Source: Candidatus Woesearchaeota archaeon (lineage in GTDB: Archaea > Nanobdellota > Nanobdellia > Woesearchaeales > UBA9642). Taken from it: DNA of 33,054 nt. Each line of letters starts with the position of its first letter. Position 1 is the first letter of the stretch. A program made the position numbers and the translations under genes. The notes under the pieces were generated by a model. The model was given only the letters and a program-made list of their open reading frames with translations, was not told the origin of the DNA and made no database searches. This document shows positions 1-8,046 of this stretch, one piece after another. The DNA is taken from positions 76,364 to 109,417 of the forward strand of contig JAFGLI010000007.1 in the NCBI GenBank assembly GCA_016928115.1, written 5' to 3'.

Positions 1-269
1 GAGGTTTTTCTTGATGAAGGTGTGCCTTTTCTTGAGCCTGAGCCTTTGCCTCTTCCTTTTCTTTTTTGCTTCAGCTGGTGCTTTCTTCTGTGGGGTGAGA
101 CTTTAAGCTGGTTTTTCCTTGTTATGGCCTTGTCACTTGCAAGCATCCTTATGTCTGTCCTTGTAAGTGCCTCGCTTATCTCATCAAGCCTGTTTTTATC
201 AAACCTAATTCTTTTAGGTGAGCATTTCAAAACATCTGCTGCAAGTTTTTTTTGTAATTTTAAATCCAT
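1..269 (-). CDS. rpl19e: Ribosomal protein L19e, N-terminal part (truncated by window edge)
   Basis: Minus strand from ATG at 269 reads MDLKLQKKLAADVLKCSPKRIRFDKNRLDEISEALTRTDIRMLASDKAITRKNQLKVSPHRRKHQLKQKRKGRGKGSGSRKGTPSSRKT with no stop before the edge; L19e-like and in the expected operon place after L32e. Confidence 0.93.
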   Translation of the reverse strand, partial: MDLKLQKKLAADVLKCSPKRIRFDKNRLDEISEALTRTDIRMLASDKAITRKNQLKVSPHRRKHQLKQKRKGRGKGSGSRKGTPSSRKT

Positions 270-291
270 TTTTAACTACCTTATCATATTA

Positions 292-912
292 TTATTTTTT
301 CTTTGTCAATAACTTGTCTTTTTCCTTTTTTGCCTGTTCTTTTTCCTCTTCCTTTGTTTTATTTGGAATCGAAGATTTCTGAATATGCTCAGAAACTTTT
401 GTTTCTGACATCTCATCCTTTTTCTCTTTTTCCGGCTGTTTTTTCTTTTCCTTCTGTTCTCTTTCCTTCTTTTTCCTTCTTGTCTCAATCTCTTTTTTCT
501 TCTGTTCTTTTGTCTTTTTCCATTCCATAATTTTTTTATCGAATTCTTCAGTGTTAAAATTCAGTATCTTTATCTTGTTTTTCTTTGCTTTTTCAACAAT
601 AATCATTTTCTTTTTCTTGCCTAATGCTGCGCTGATAATGACTGCCTGTTTTTCAGGGTTAATATGATCAATTGAGCTTATGTTAGTGACATAAACTATC
701 TCAAGCCCTTCAGGGGAAAGGTTTCTCATTGTCTTGGGGTTTTTATATCCTGTTTTAGGATGCTCCCTGTGGCCCCTTAATTTTCTCCTTAATTTAGACT
801 GCAATCCTTTTGGCTTTCTCCATGTTGAGGACAATCTTGATTTTCTTTTAGAGGCCTGCCTTATAAAAACCGGCTTTCTTTTCTTTTTTCTTTTGTTTTT
901 ATCTGATTTCAT
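292..912 (-). CDS. rpl32e: Ribosomal protein L32e with long K/E-rich C-terminal tail
   Basis: FIRQASKRKSRLSSTWRKPKGLQSKLRRKLRG...LSPEGLEIVYVTN core; operon context. Confidence 0.93.
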   Translation of the reverse strand: MKSDKNKRKKKRKPVFIRQASKRKSRLSSTWRKPKGLQSKLRRKLRGHREHPKTGYKNPKTMRNLSPEGLEIVYVTNISSIDHINPEKQAVIISAALGKKKKMIIVEKAKKNKIKILNFNTEEFDKKIMEWKKTKEQKKKEIETRRKKKEREQKEKKKQPEKEKKDEMSETKVSEHIQKSSIPNKTKEEEKEQAKKEKDKLLTKKK

Positions 913-930
913 TTTTTATTCATGAACTTT

Positions 931-1482
931 TTATATAAGGTCCTTTCCGTCTTTATGGTATATATAAATCCCGTCCTGGAATATCCTCTTGTCAAAGCCG
1001 GGCCTTTTTGTAAGGGTTTCAATATCTGCAGCTGCCTGTGCTGTTTTTTCCTTGTCTATTCCCTCAACTATGACTTCATTGCCCTTTACCTCAACATTTA
1101 TGCCTTCAGGCATTACTAATTTTCTCGGAGTATTCTCGCCTATGAAATTCTTAACTTCAAATACCTTTTCCCTGACTGAAACATTCATTGGAAAATGAGT
1201 GTAAAATATCCTGAGCTTGTATATGTGCCCTGTTCTGATTCCTTTCATCATATTTACAAGATGCGCCTTGTAGGTATAAATCATCTTTTTTTCCCTTTTT
1301 GTGGGCTTTTGCCCGCAGCTTAATATTATTTCATTATTTTTTATCTCAATATTTATCCTCGGATTGAAAAATCTTCTTTTCAATTCCCCTTTCGGGCCTT
1401 TTATGACAAAAAGGTTATTCTCATGGCTAACCTGGACTCCTTCAGGGATTTCTATGGTTTCAGTTATCTTGTCTGTCTTCAT
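931..1482 (-). CDS. rpl6: Ribosomal protein L6 (uL6)
   Basis: IEIPEGVQVSHENNLFVIKGPKGELKRRF and C-terminal TKRPGFDKRIFQDGIYI; start MKTDKITETIEIPEG chosen over the ORF-track start at 1500. Confidence 0.95.
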   Translation of the reverse strand: MKTDKITETIEIPEGVQVSHENNLFVIKGPKGELKRRFFNPRINIEIKNNEIILSCGQKPTKREKKMIYTYKAHLVNMMKGIRTGHIYKLRIFYTHFPMNVSVREKVFEVKNFIGENTPRKLVMPEGINVEVKGNEVIVEGIDKEKTAQAAADIETLTKRPGFDKRIFQDGIYIYHKDGKDLI

Positions 1483-1490
1483 TTTTATAA

Positions 1491-1883
1491 CTAATAGCAA
1501 TAAGCAACCAGTTTTCCTCCTAGGTGTTTCTCTTTTGCTTCTTTATGCGTCATTATGCCTTTTGATGTTGTAACAATAATAATCCCGAAATCCTTTGCAG
1601 GCAGATATCTCTGCTCGTATTTCTCAAAATTATCCACATTGACATCAAACCTTGGCTTTATTGCGCCTATCTTGTTTATTTTGCCTATAAGATGTATCTT
1701 TAATTTTCCGCCCCTGTTGTCTTTTATAACCTCATATTTCCCGATAAAAAGATTCTCATTCAGGACATCCAGAACCCTGCGTATAATCCCGGAATTATAC
1801 CTGGTTAAAACTTCTTTCTTTCCTGTTTTTTCATAGTTCATTATATGCGACAAAACATTTGCCAAAGGGTCATTTAAAGTCAT
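1491..1883 (-). CDS. rps8: Ribosomal protein S8 (uS8)
   Basis: DPLANVLSHIMNYEKTGKKEV...TTSKGIMTHKEAKEKHLGGKLVAYCY. Confidence 0.95.
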   Translation of the reverse strand: MTLNDPLANVLSHIMNYEKTGKKEVLTRYNSGIIRRVLDVLNENLFIGKYEVIKDNRGGKLKIHLIGKINKIGAIKPRFDVNVDNFEKYEQRYLPAKDFGIIIVTTSKGIMTHKEAKEKHLGGKLVAYCY

Positions 1884-1895
1884 TTTATTTCACCA

Positions 1896-2126
1896 TTAAT
1901 TATATTTATCAAAACCTATCTTTTCAGCTATCTCACGGAAACATCTCCTGCATAAATCCAGGCCGTATTTTGAAATAACAGCATGCCTGTTTCCGCATCT
2001 CCTGCATTTTATTACCTTCTGTGATTTTGTCCTATCTTTAGGAACATTATATTTTTTCCATCTGGCAATCTTTGCTTCCTTGGAGCCAATCTGTTTCAAA
2101 ACCTTTTCATTTGAGCTGCTTGTCAT
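1896..2126 (-). CDS. rps14: Ribosomal protein S14 (uS14), zinc-binding form
   Basis: [36 protein letters not shown]. Confidence 0.92.
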   Translation of the reverse strand: MTSSSNEKVLKQIGSKEAKIARWKKYNVPKDRTKSQKVIKCRRCGNRHAVISKYGLDLCRRCFREIAEKIGFDKYN

Positions 2127-2719
2127 TATTCTACCTCTGATTCTTCTTCTTTTATTTTAACATTAAATTGAGTTTTCATGAATTTTATTGCCTGCTCCTT
2201 GTTTATTTTATGGTGCAAGGGAATATGACCTTGCATATGTTTTCTTCTTTCAACCCTGAATCCTGCCCTTTTCAGGACAATAGTTGCCTGCATGCCCATA
2301 AGCCCTATGTCAACATTATAATCAACACCATCCATATCTATATAACGGGGTATGCCGAAGCTTATATTGCCGTATTTGTCAAAACAGCTTTCCCCTAACA
2401 GGTTTTCGCTTGCAGATAAAATCTTAGGTATAATCCCCAGAGCATCTTTCCCCCTTAATGTTATCTTGCAGCCTATAGGCAGACCGGGCCTTAATGACCA
2501 TGTGGGGATTCTTTTCTTTGTTATTGTCTCAACAGGCTGCTTTTGTGTAATGTAATTAAGCAGTTGTTTTGCTTTTTCCATTTTGGTGGGGTCTTTTCCG
2601 ACACCTATATTTAAAACTACCTTGTCCACTTTAATTGCTTCCATTGCATTAGCGGTTTTTGGTTTTGTTTCCTTCTTTATTTTTATTTCAGGCTTCTGTT
2701 TTATCTTTTGCTCGCTCAT
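2126..2719 (-). CDS. rpl5: Ribosomal protein L5 (uL5) with charged N-terminal extension
   Basis: [61 protein letters not shown]. Confidence 0.96.
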   Translation of the reverse strand: MSEQKIKQKPEIKIKKETKPKTANAMEAIKVDKVVLNIGVGKDPTKMEKAKQLLNYITQKQPVETITKKRIPTWSLRPGLPIGCKITLRGKDALGIIPKILSASENLLGESCFDKYGNISFGIPRYIDMDGVDYNVDIGLMGMQATIVLKRAGFRVERRKHMQGHIPLHHKINKEQAIKFMKTQFNVKIKEEESEVE

Positions 2720-3423
2720 TTTTTATCCCCGAGAATCATTTTTTCAGGAAGGGCTATTGAAAAATCCTTCCTGGTTTTGAAAACTTTGCCTTTGTTTTTA
2801 TCATCATTTTCGAATTCAAATTCTATATCCTCTCCTCTTATGTTTTTTATTATTCCTATATTGCCTATGTATCTTCCTTTGAAGAGGAATACCCTTGAGC
2901 CCTTGCTTAAATCAAGCTTTCCGGTTATTTTGTTGGTTTTAATCTCAATTAAAAGGCTCTGGCCTGTTTTGTAATCGTCTTTTTTAACAATAAGATTGGT
3001 TCCGTCAAGGCAGTTCAGCTGTATCCTGTCTTTCTTTATTTTTGTCTTGTTGACAATCTTTACAATCCTTGTGCTGCTTTCTTTTTCATCCAGAGGCAAT
3101 AAAGCAAGCCTGGATTTTTTTGTTAATATTAAAGTATAATTCTCATTCAGCTCAGGGAAGGATATTATGTCAAGGAAATTCACCTGCTTCCTGAAATCCC
3201 AGACTTTTTTTCCATTTACAAGAACCTCATGGTTTTTCAGTATGTTCCTTGATTCCTTTGTTGTGGTTGATTTATTGACCATCTTTTTTAATATTAAATT
3301 TACAGGAAGGCCCAGTTCCATAATCATTCCGCCGGCATTTGGCCTTGTAGTGAATTTATGCTCCTTTCTGTTGATAGGCCAGGTCTTTGGTGCATTTATT
3401 CTCTTTAAATGATTCTTTGTCAT
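2716..3423 (-). CDS. rps4e: Ribosomal protein S4e
   Basis: HLKRINAPKTWPINRKEHKFTTRPNAGG N-terminus; S4 and KOW-like regions. Confidence 0.95.
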   Translation of the reverse strand: MTKNHLKRINAPKTWPINRKEHKFTTRPNAGGMIMELGLPVNLILKKMVNKSTTTKESRNILKNHEVLVNGKKVWDFRKQVNFLDIISFPELNENYTLILTKKSRLALLPLDEKESSTRIVKIVNKTKIKKDRIQLNCLDGTNLIVKKDDYKTGQSLLIEIKTNKITGKLDLSKGSRVFLFKGRYIGNIGIIKNIRGEDIEFEFENDDKNKGKVFKTRKDFSIALPEKMILGDKK

Positions 3424-3431
3424 TTTTTACC

Positions 3432-3944
3432 TCATTTCTTCTTTGTTGATTTTTTCTTTGTTTTTCTGGATTTTGATTTTTTTGCAACTGGTTTTTTTCT
3501 TTTTTTTGGCTCATGCTTTTCAGTTTTTTCATCATCTTTTTTATCTTTTAGCGGAGTATTCTTTTTTTCTCCCTTTAATTTAGCAATTCTTTTCCTGTCG
3601 TCTAAATTAAGCTCAACTATCATAACATTCGAGGGTTTTAAAGGATATGATGTTTTTGTGCCGTCCTTTTTTGTGATTTTTATTTTGTCAACATAAATCC
3701 TTGATTTTTTAAGCTCAACTTTTTCAATCCTTCCTTCTTCTTTTTTGAATCTCCCGTTCATAACTTTTATTTTATCCCCTTTTCTCAGCCTTAGAGACCT
3801 TCTGCTGTATTTTTTCCTTAATTCCCTGGATAAATGAGCATTCAGGAATTTGCCTTTTATATGCAGGGGAGCATTAAATCTATATTTACGCTGCTTATTC
3901 GGCTTAATGCTCTTATTCCATTTCAGTGAAAATTTCTTTTTCAT
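3432..3944 (-). CDS. rpl24: Ribosomal protein L24 (uL24) with basic C-terminal tail
   Basis: LHIKGKFLNAHLSRELRKKYSRRSLRLRKGDKIKVMNGRFKKEEGRIEKV (KOW motif). Confidence 0.94.
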   Translation of the reverse strand: MKKKFSLKWNKSIKPNKQRKYRFNAPLHIKGKFLNAHLSRELRKKYSRRSLRLRKGDKIKVMNGRFKKEEGRIEKVELKKSRIYVDKIKITKKDGTKTSYPLKPSNVMIVELNLDDRKRIAKLKGEKKNTPLKDKKDDEKTEKHEPKKRKKPVAKKSKSRKTKKKSTKKK

Positions 3945-3945
3945 T

Positions 3946-4308
3946 TTAAATTATTTCTTGAGATATGAACATGCCATATCCTTTACCATATGATCCTCCA
4001 TTTTCATTATATTTTTGAGATAATAAATCACTGTATTCTTGAGAGCCACATATTATGAATTGAGTTGGTAGGGAAATTGGTTTAAAAAATATAAATCCTC
4101 TTTCGAAGTCTGATGATTTTGTTAAATTAATATTATAGTTTCCTCCTTGAGCCTTCCATTTTTGGCCTAATTTCTCTAGTTTTGATGCATGTCCTTTAAT
4201 ATTTTTTTTAGTTATAATGGGATAAACACCGACAAGGATTTTTCCACTATACTCCTTTCTTAATTCTTTTATTTTTTCATCAAATTGTGTATATGTTTCT
4301 TTGTTCAT
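3946..4308 (-). CDS. Uncharacterised 120-aa protein inserted between L14 and L24
   Basis: Intact ORF with upstream aaggtagaaaaATG and 1-nt spacing to rpl24; no family recognised. Confidence 0.75.
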   Translation of the reverse strand: MNKETYTQFDEKIKELRKEYSGKILVGVYPIITKKNIKGHASKLEKLGQKWKAQGGNYNINLTKSSDFERGFIFFKPISLPTQFIICGSQEYSDLLSQKYNENGGSYGKGYGMFISQEII

Positions 4309-4318
4309 TTTTCTACCT

Positions 4319-4720
4319 TTAAACTATTATGCTTGCAACCTTTGCAACAGGAGACCATCTTTCAGTAACTTCCTTTGCGATTGCACCCTTGAATATTGTT
4401 CCTTTTGGATTTCCGCTTTCATCTTTCAGCACAATAGCGGCATTATCTTCAAACTTAACCCTTAAACCATCAGGCCTTCTGTATTCCTTTTTTTGCCTTA
4501 CGATTAATGCAGGGACCACCTGCCCCATCATATCAGGCTTTCCTTTCACCACAGATGCAATGACCATGTCACCAACACCTGCAGATGCTTTTCTTCCTTT
4601 TCTGGTCTTCAGCCTTTTGACAGAGATTATATTCAGCAAATGTGCGCCTGAATTATCGCATGTTTTTATTTTGCTTCCTACAGGCAGTGACCTTGTTATT
4701 TTTGATTTTATCGGCTTCAT
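4319..4720 (-). CDS. rpl14: Ribosomal protein L14 (uL14)
   Basis: LPVGSKIKTCDNSGAHLLNIISVK...VGDMVIASVVKGKPDM...GTIFKGAIAKEV. Confidence 0.96.
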   Translation of the reverse strand: MKPIKSKITRSLPVGSKIKTCDNSGAHLLNIISVKRLKTRKGRKASAGVGDMVIASVVKGKPDMMGQVVPALIVRQKKEYRRPDGLRVKFEDNAAIVLKDESGNPKGTIFKGAIAKEVTERWSPVAKVASIIV

Positions 4721-5178
4721 TTTTCCATAACCTCCAGAACAACAAAGTTCTTGGTTTTTGATAAAGGCCTTGTCTCAGCTATCTTTACAATATCCCCTTC
4801 CTTCGCATTTATGCAGTCTGGGTTGTGTGCTTTTATAGTTGAGGTAAAAACTGCAGACCTGTCATATTTCCTGAATATCTTCTTTCTTTTCCACTGGACG
4901 CTTACTGTCCTGTGCATCTTATCGCTTATTACCTCGCCGACAAAAACCCTTCCGTGAATCTTCAGATTTCCGTGGAAAGGGCATTTTTTATCGCTGCATT
5001 TCCTGTCAGGCATTTTTAATTCAGACTTTGCAATTTCCTCTGTCTTTGTGCTTTTAGCATCTGTCTGAACTGAATTAGCTTTCTTTGTTTCTGTTTTTTC
5101 AGAGCCCTGTTTAACAGGTGCTTTTGCCTCAGGAGTTTTCTTCTTGTTTTCCTGTTGTTTTGTTGTTTTCTTTTTCAT
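4717..5178 (-). CDS. rps17: Ribosomal protein S17 (uS17) with low-complexity N-terminal extension
   Basis: KCSDKKCPFHGNLKIHGRVFVGEVISDKMHRTVSVQWKRKKIFRKYDR. Confidence 0.94.
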   Translation of the reverse strand: MKKKTTKQQENKKKTPEAKAPVKQGSEKTETKKANSVQTDAKSTKTEEIAKSELKMPDRKCSDKKCPFHGNLKIHGRVFVGEVISDKMHRTVSVQWKRKKIFRKYDRSAVFTSTIKAHNPDCINAKEGDIVKIAETRPLSKTKNFVVLEVMEK

Positions 5179-5192
5179 TTTTTATGCCTGTA

Positions 5193-5432
5193 TTATTTTA
5201 TCTTAATCCTGTCTTCAGGCCTTTTCATAATTTCATTGCCTTTGACAGTCTTTCCCTGAATATTAAATATGTTGTGTTTTTTTATCACTTTTTTTGTTCC
5301 CTTGCCTGTCTTTAAAACAAAGGTGTTTTTTGTTTCATCTATTATTTTTCCTTTAAGCCCTATCAAGGACTTATTCCCTGAATCCATGACCTCAATATCA
5401 AGGCCTATGAATTCCGTTTTCAGGAATCTCAT
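5193..5432 (-). CDS. Ribonuclease P protein component 1 (Rpp29/Pop4)
   Basis: From internal M: MRFLKTEFIGLDIEVMDSGNKSLIGLKGKIIDETKNTFVLKTGKGTKKVIKKHNIF; ATGA overlap with SUI1; syntenic position. Confidence 0.88.
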   Translation of the reverse strand: MRFLKTEFIGLDIEVMDSGNKSLIGLKGKIIDETKNTFVLKTGKGTKKVIKKHNIFNIQGKTVKGNEIMKRPEDRIKIK

Positions 5433-5737
5433 TTTATCTTTATGGTTTCCGGCGGAAAGCCTTCCTTCACAAGGACTTCCCTGATTTTGCTCAGGTGGTC
5501 CCCCTGAAGCTCTATATTGCTGTTCTTCACTGTTCCTCCGCATGCAAATTTCCTTTTTAATTTTTTTGCAAGCTCCTCCAAATCCACTTCTTCGCCGTTT
5601 ATTCCTTTTATTATTGTATATTTTTTTCCGAATTTCTTTTTTTCTATCTTTGCTGTTATCTGCTGTCCTTCTTTTGCAATATTCTGGAAAGTATCCAGTT
5701 CATCCGGCAAACCAGTTATTTTTGATAAATCAGTCAT
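5429..5737 (-). CDS. Translation initiation factor SUI1/eIF1-like
   Basis: KKKFGKKYTIIKGINGEEVDLEELAKKLKRKFACGGTVKNSNIELQGDHLSKIREVLVKEGFPPETIKI. Confidence 0.93.
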   Translation of the reverse strand: MTDLSKITGLPDELDTFQNIAKEGQQITAKIEKKKFGKKYTIIKGINGEEVDLEELAKKLKRKFACGGTVKNSNIELQGDHLSKIREVLVKEGFPPETIKIK

Positions 5738-5952
5738 TTTTTTTCTTTGTTTTTTTGTAATTCCTCTTGAGTTTTTTCCCTCATCAAAGTATTAATTTTT
5801 GCGATTGTTTTTTTCAGCTCCTTTATCTGCGAAGGCTTTTTTATTACTGCCTGGGCTGACTGGGCATTAAGCTTCATCAGTTCCTTTTCAGCATCTGCCA
5901 TCTTTTCCTTCAAATCCTCTGTACTCCTTGCTCTAAGTTTTCTGGAATTCAT
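5734..5952 (-). CDS. rpl29: Ribosomal protein L29 (uL29)
   Basis: LRARSTEDLKEKMADAEKELMKLNAQ...KELKKTIAKINTLMREK. Confidence 0.9.
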   Translation of the reverse strand: MNSRKLRARSTEDLKEKMADAEKELMKLNAQSAQAVIKKPSQIKELKKTIAKINTLMREKTQEELQKNKEKK

Positions 5953-6521
5953 TTTTTGCCCTCTTTATTATCTTCTTTTTTCTCTGTTTTTTCTTTTTTA
6001 TCCTTGGTTTCTGCTGTTTTTTTCAGGATTTCTTTTGTCTCCTCTTTGGCTTCTGCCTTTTTCTCCTCTTTTTTTGGTTTTGAGCTGACTGTTCTTTCCT
6101 CCAGAACAATCTCAATATGCGCCCTCTTCATTTTTCTGCTTCTTTTTCTGCCGTAATGAAAAGTTGATCCTGCTTTCTGGGCTGCAATATGCTTTATGAA
6201 TAAATTTGAGCCAAGCCCCTTGTCTAATGCATTTGACTCAGCGCTTTTGATTAATTTCAGTATCTCCATACATGTTTTCGGGACAAATTTCCCTGCTCCC
6301 TTTCCTGACTTATGGCCTGCACCTTCAGTGAATCTCCTGAAAGGTATTGCTTCTTCCATGCTTATTGCCTTTTCAAGGATATTTTTTGCCTTTGTTATTT
6401 CTTTGCCTCTTAAAAAATTACATATTTCTATTGCATTCTTGAATGAAACAGGCATATCCCTGCCTAATGCTTTGGCCGTATTCTCTTTCAAATCCTTAAA
6501 AATATATTTGTATTGTGGCAT
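5949..6521 (-). CDS. rpl22: Ribosomal protein L22 (uL22) with K/E-rich C-terminal tail
   Basis: KALGRDMPVSFKNAIEICNFLRGKEITKAKNILEKAI...HYGRKRSRKMKRAHIEIVLEE followed by about 45 low-complexity residues. Confidence 0.94.
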   Translation of the reverse strand: MPQYKYIFKDLKENTAKALGRDMPVSFKNAIEICNFLRGKEITKAKNILEKAISMEEAIPFRRFTEGAGHKSGKGAGKFVPKTCMEILKLIKSAESNALDKGLGSNLFIKHIAAQKAGSTFHYGRKRSRKMKRAHIEIVLEERTVSSKPKKEEKKAEAKEETKEILKKTAETKDKKEKTEKKEDNKEGKK

Positions 6522-6530
6522 TTTTTATCT

Positions 6531-6911
6531 TTATTTTAATGATATGTTTGCGGTTGACTTTGTTGCGCCAACTCCCGGCTTGTTGTGTTTAAGCTTCTTT
6601 CTTGTAAGTACAAATTCGCCAAATAAATGGCCTATCGCTTCCTCTTTGAATACAACAGGCTCAAACTTATGCCCGTCATGTATCCTTACGGTTTTTCCAA
6701 TCATTTCAGGAAGCACAAGCATATCCCTTAAATGGGTCTTTACATTATTTTTTATTTTGATTTGCTCTCTTAATTTCTGATGTTTTTCTGAAAATCCTCT
6801 TTTAATATTCCTTCTTGCCCTTGAAGGCAATAACTCTGCAATCTCATTCAATGACATTGCCTTTAATTCATCCAGTGTCTTTCCCCGATAGCTAAATTTT
6901 TCTTTTGCCAT
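6531..6911 (-). CDS. rps19: Ribosomal protein S19 (uS19)
   Basis: KTHLRDMLVLPEMIGKTVRIHDGHKFEPVVFKEEAIGHLFGEFVLTRKKLKHNKPGVGATKS. Confidence 0.95.
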   Translation of the reverse strand: MAKEKFSYRGKTLDELKAMSLNEIAELLPSRARRNIKRGFSEKHQKLREQIKIKNNVKTHLRDMLVLPEMIGKTVRIHDGHKFEPVVFKEEAIGHLFGEFVLTRKKLKHNKPGVGATKSTANISLK

Positions 6912-6928
6912 TTTTTACCTCAATGAAT
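6895..6928. repeat. Direct repeat copy A (34 bp) spanning the rps19 start/RBS
   Basis: aatttttcttttgccattttttacctcaatgaat, identical to 6997-7030 (offset 102 nt). Confidence 0.9.
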
Positions 6929-7013
6929 GGGATTTCAATTTTTTCCCTGAATGTCCCATACGTTCCTTTTCCGGGTGTTTTTGAAAAACCCCCTGCAATT
7001 TTTCTTTTGCCAT
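6915..7013 (-). CDS. Putative 32-aa mini-ORF between L2 and S19 that duplicates the S19 initiation region
   Basis: Minus strand GAGGTAAAAAATG GCAAAAGAAAAA... gives MAKEKLQGVFQKHPEKERMGHSGKKLKSHSLR*, with the same RBS/start as S19 (MAKEKF); below the ORF-track cutoff. Confidence 0.4.
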   Translation of the reverse strand: MAKEKLQGVFQKHPEKERMGHSGKKLKSHSLR

Positions 7014-7030
7014 TTTTTACCTCAATGAAT
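6997..7030. repeat. Direct repeat copy B (34 bp)
   Basis: Same 34-bp string as 6895-6928. Confidence 0.9.
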
Positions 7031-7036
7031 AGGACT

Positions 7037-7768
7037 TTATTTTTTCTCTATCTTACCTCTCTTTCTTCCTGTCTGCTTAGGGCTTATCAGTCCTACTTTT
7101 CTTCCAGGAGGCGCATGCCTTGATATAGGCCTTGACCTTCCTTTTCTCAATGACCTTGAGTTTCCGAATGGATGGTCGACAGCATTCTGTGCTGTTCCTG
7201 AAACAACAGGATATAATTTATTTTTTGCCTTTTTGTAATAATATTTGTTTCCTGCTTTAAGGAAAGGCTTTTCTTTTCTTCCTGAGCCAGCAACCCTTCC
7301 TATTGTGGCCCTGCATCTGATATTGAAAACCTTGACTTTTTTTGAAGGCAATTTTACTTTGATTCCATCTTTTGTTTTTCCCACTATAATCCCAAAAGAG
7401 CCCCCTGCCCTTATAAACTTGCCCCCGTCCCCGGGAACAGACTCTATATTGAATATCCTTGTTCCTTCAGGAATTTCCATTAAAGGCAGCACATTGCCGT
7501 TTTTTATGACTGAATCACTGCCTATCTGAAGCTTTTGCCCCACTCTTAAGCCTTCTGAGGCTATCATCAGGCCTGTCTGGGTTCCGTTTTCTGTGGGATA
7601 CAAAACCTCTATTAAAGGGGCGCTGTGGCCACGGCATTTTACAATGTCCTTTATTTCAGCCTCACTTATATTGTATCTTACCTTTGCCTCTCCCTTATAG
7701 TTGAAGCTCGGAGCCCTGTACGTAGGGCCTCCTTTTCCCCTTGCCTGCTGAATTAGTCTTTTTCCCAT
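7037..7768 (-). CDS. rpl2: Ribosomal protein L2 (uL2)
   Basis: MGKRLIQQARGKGGPTYRAPSF...GRVAGSGRKEKPFLKAGNKYYYKKAKNKLYPVVSGTAQNAVDHPFG. Confidence 0.97.
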   Translation of the reverse strand: MGKRLIQQARGKGGPTYRAPSFNYKGEAKVRYNISEAEIKDIVKCRGHSAPLIEVLYPTENGTQTGLMIASEGLRVGQKLQIGSDSVIKNGNVLPLMEIPEGTRIFNIESVPGDGGKFIRAGGSFGIIVGKTKDGIKVKLPSKKVKVFNIRCRATIGRVAGSGRKEKPFLKAGNKYYYKKAKNKLYPVVSGTAQNAVDHPFGNSRSLRKGRSRPISRHAPPGRKVGLISPKQTGRKRGKIEKK

Positions 7769-7794
7769 TTTTGATTTTAATTTATATTATTTAA

Positions 7795-8046
7795 TTACAT
7801 CAATCCCATTTCAGTTGCTATGTCTATAGCAGGGTAATCTTTATTGAATTTAACATATGCTCTTTTTACTGCATCAGGTCCCACTAAGGTGTTTATCTTA
7901 TCCACCTTTACTTTGAAAACCTTTTCAATCTCATCTTTAATCTGCTCTTTTGTGGACTTAAGATCAACTACAAAAATCAATTTGTTTTCTGACTCCATTA
8001 ATCTAATAGATTTTTCTGTTGCCAAAGGATATTTTATGTATTTCAT
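7795..8046 (-). CDS. rpl23: Ribosomal protein L23 (uL23)
   Basis: IKYPLATEKSIRLMESENKLIFVVDLKSTKEQIKDEIEKVFKVKVDKINTLV. Confidence 0.95.
   Translation of the reverse strand: MKYIKYPLATEKSIRLMESENKLIFVVDLKSTKEQIKDEIEKVFKVKVDKINTLVGPDAVKRAYVKFNKDYPAIDIATEMGLM

Noticed and set aside
306-488. Minus-strand ORF of 60 aa (MRQEGKRRKENRRKRKNS...)
   Set aside because: Out-of-frame reading of the L32e low-complexity tail.
6905-7123. Plus-strand ORF with repeated PFFTSMN
   Set aside because: Antisense to the duplicated S19 start region; repeat explained by the 34-bp direct repeat.
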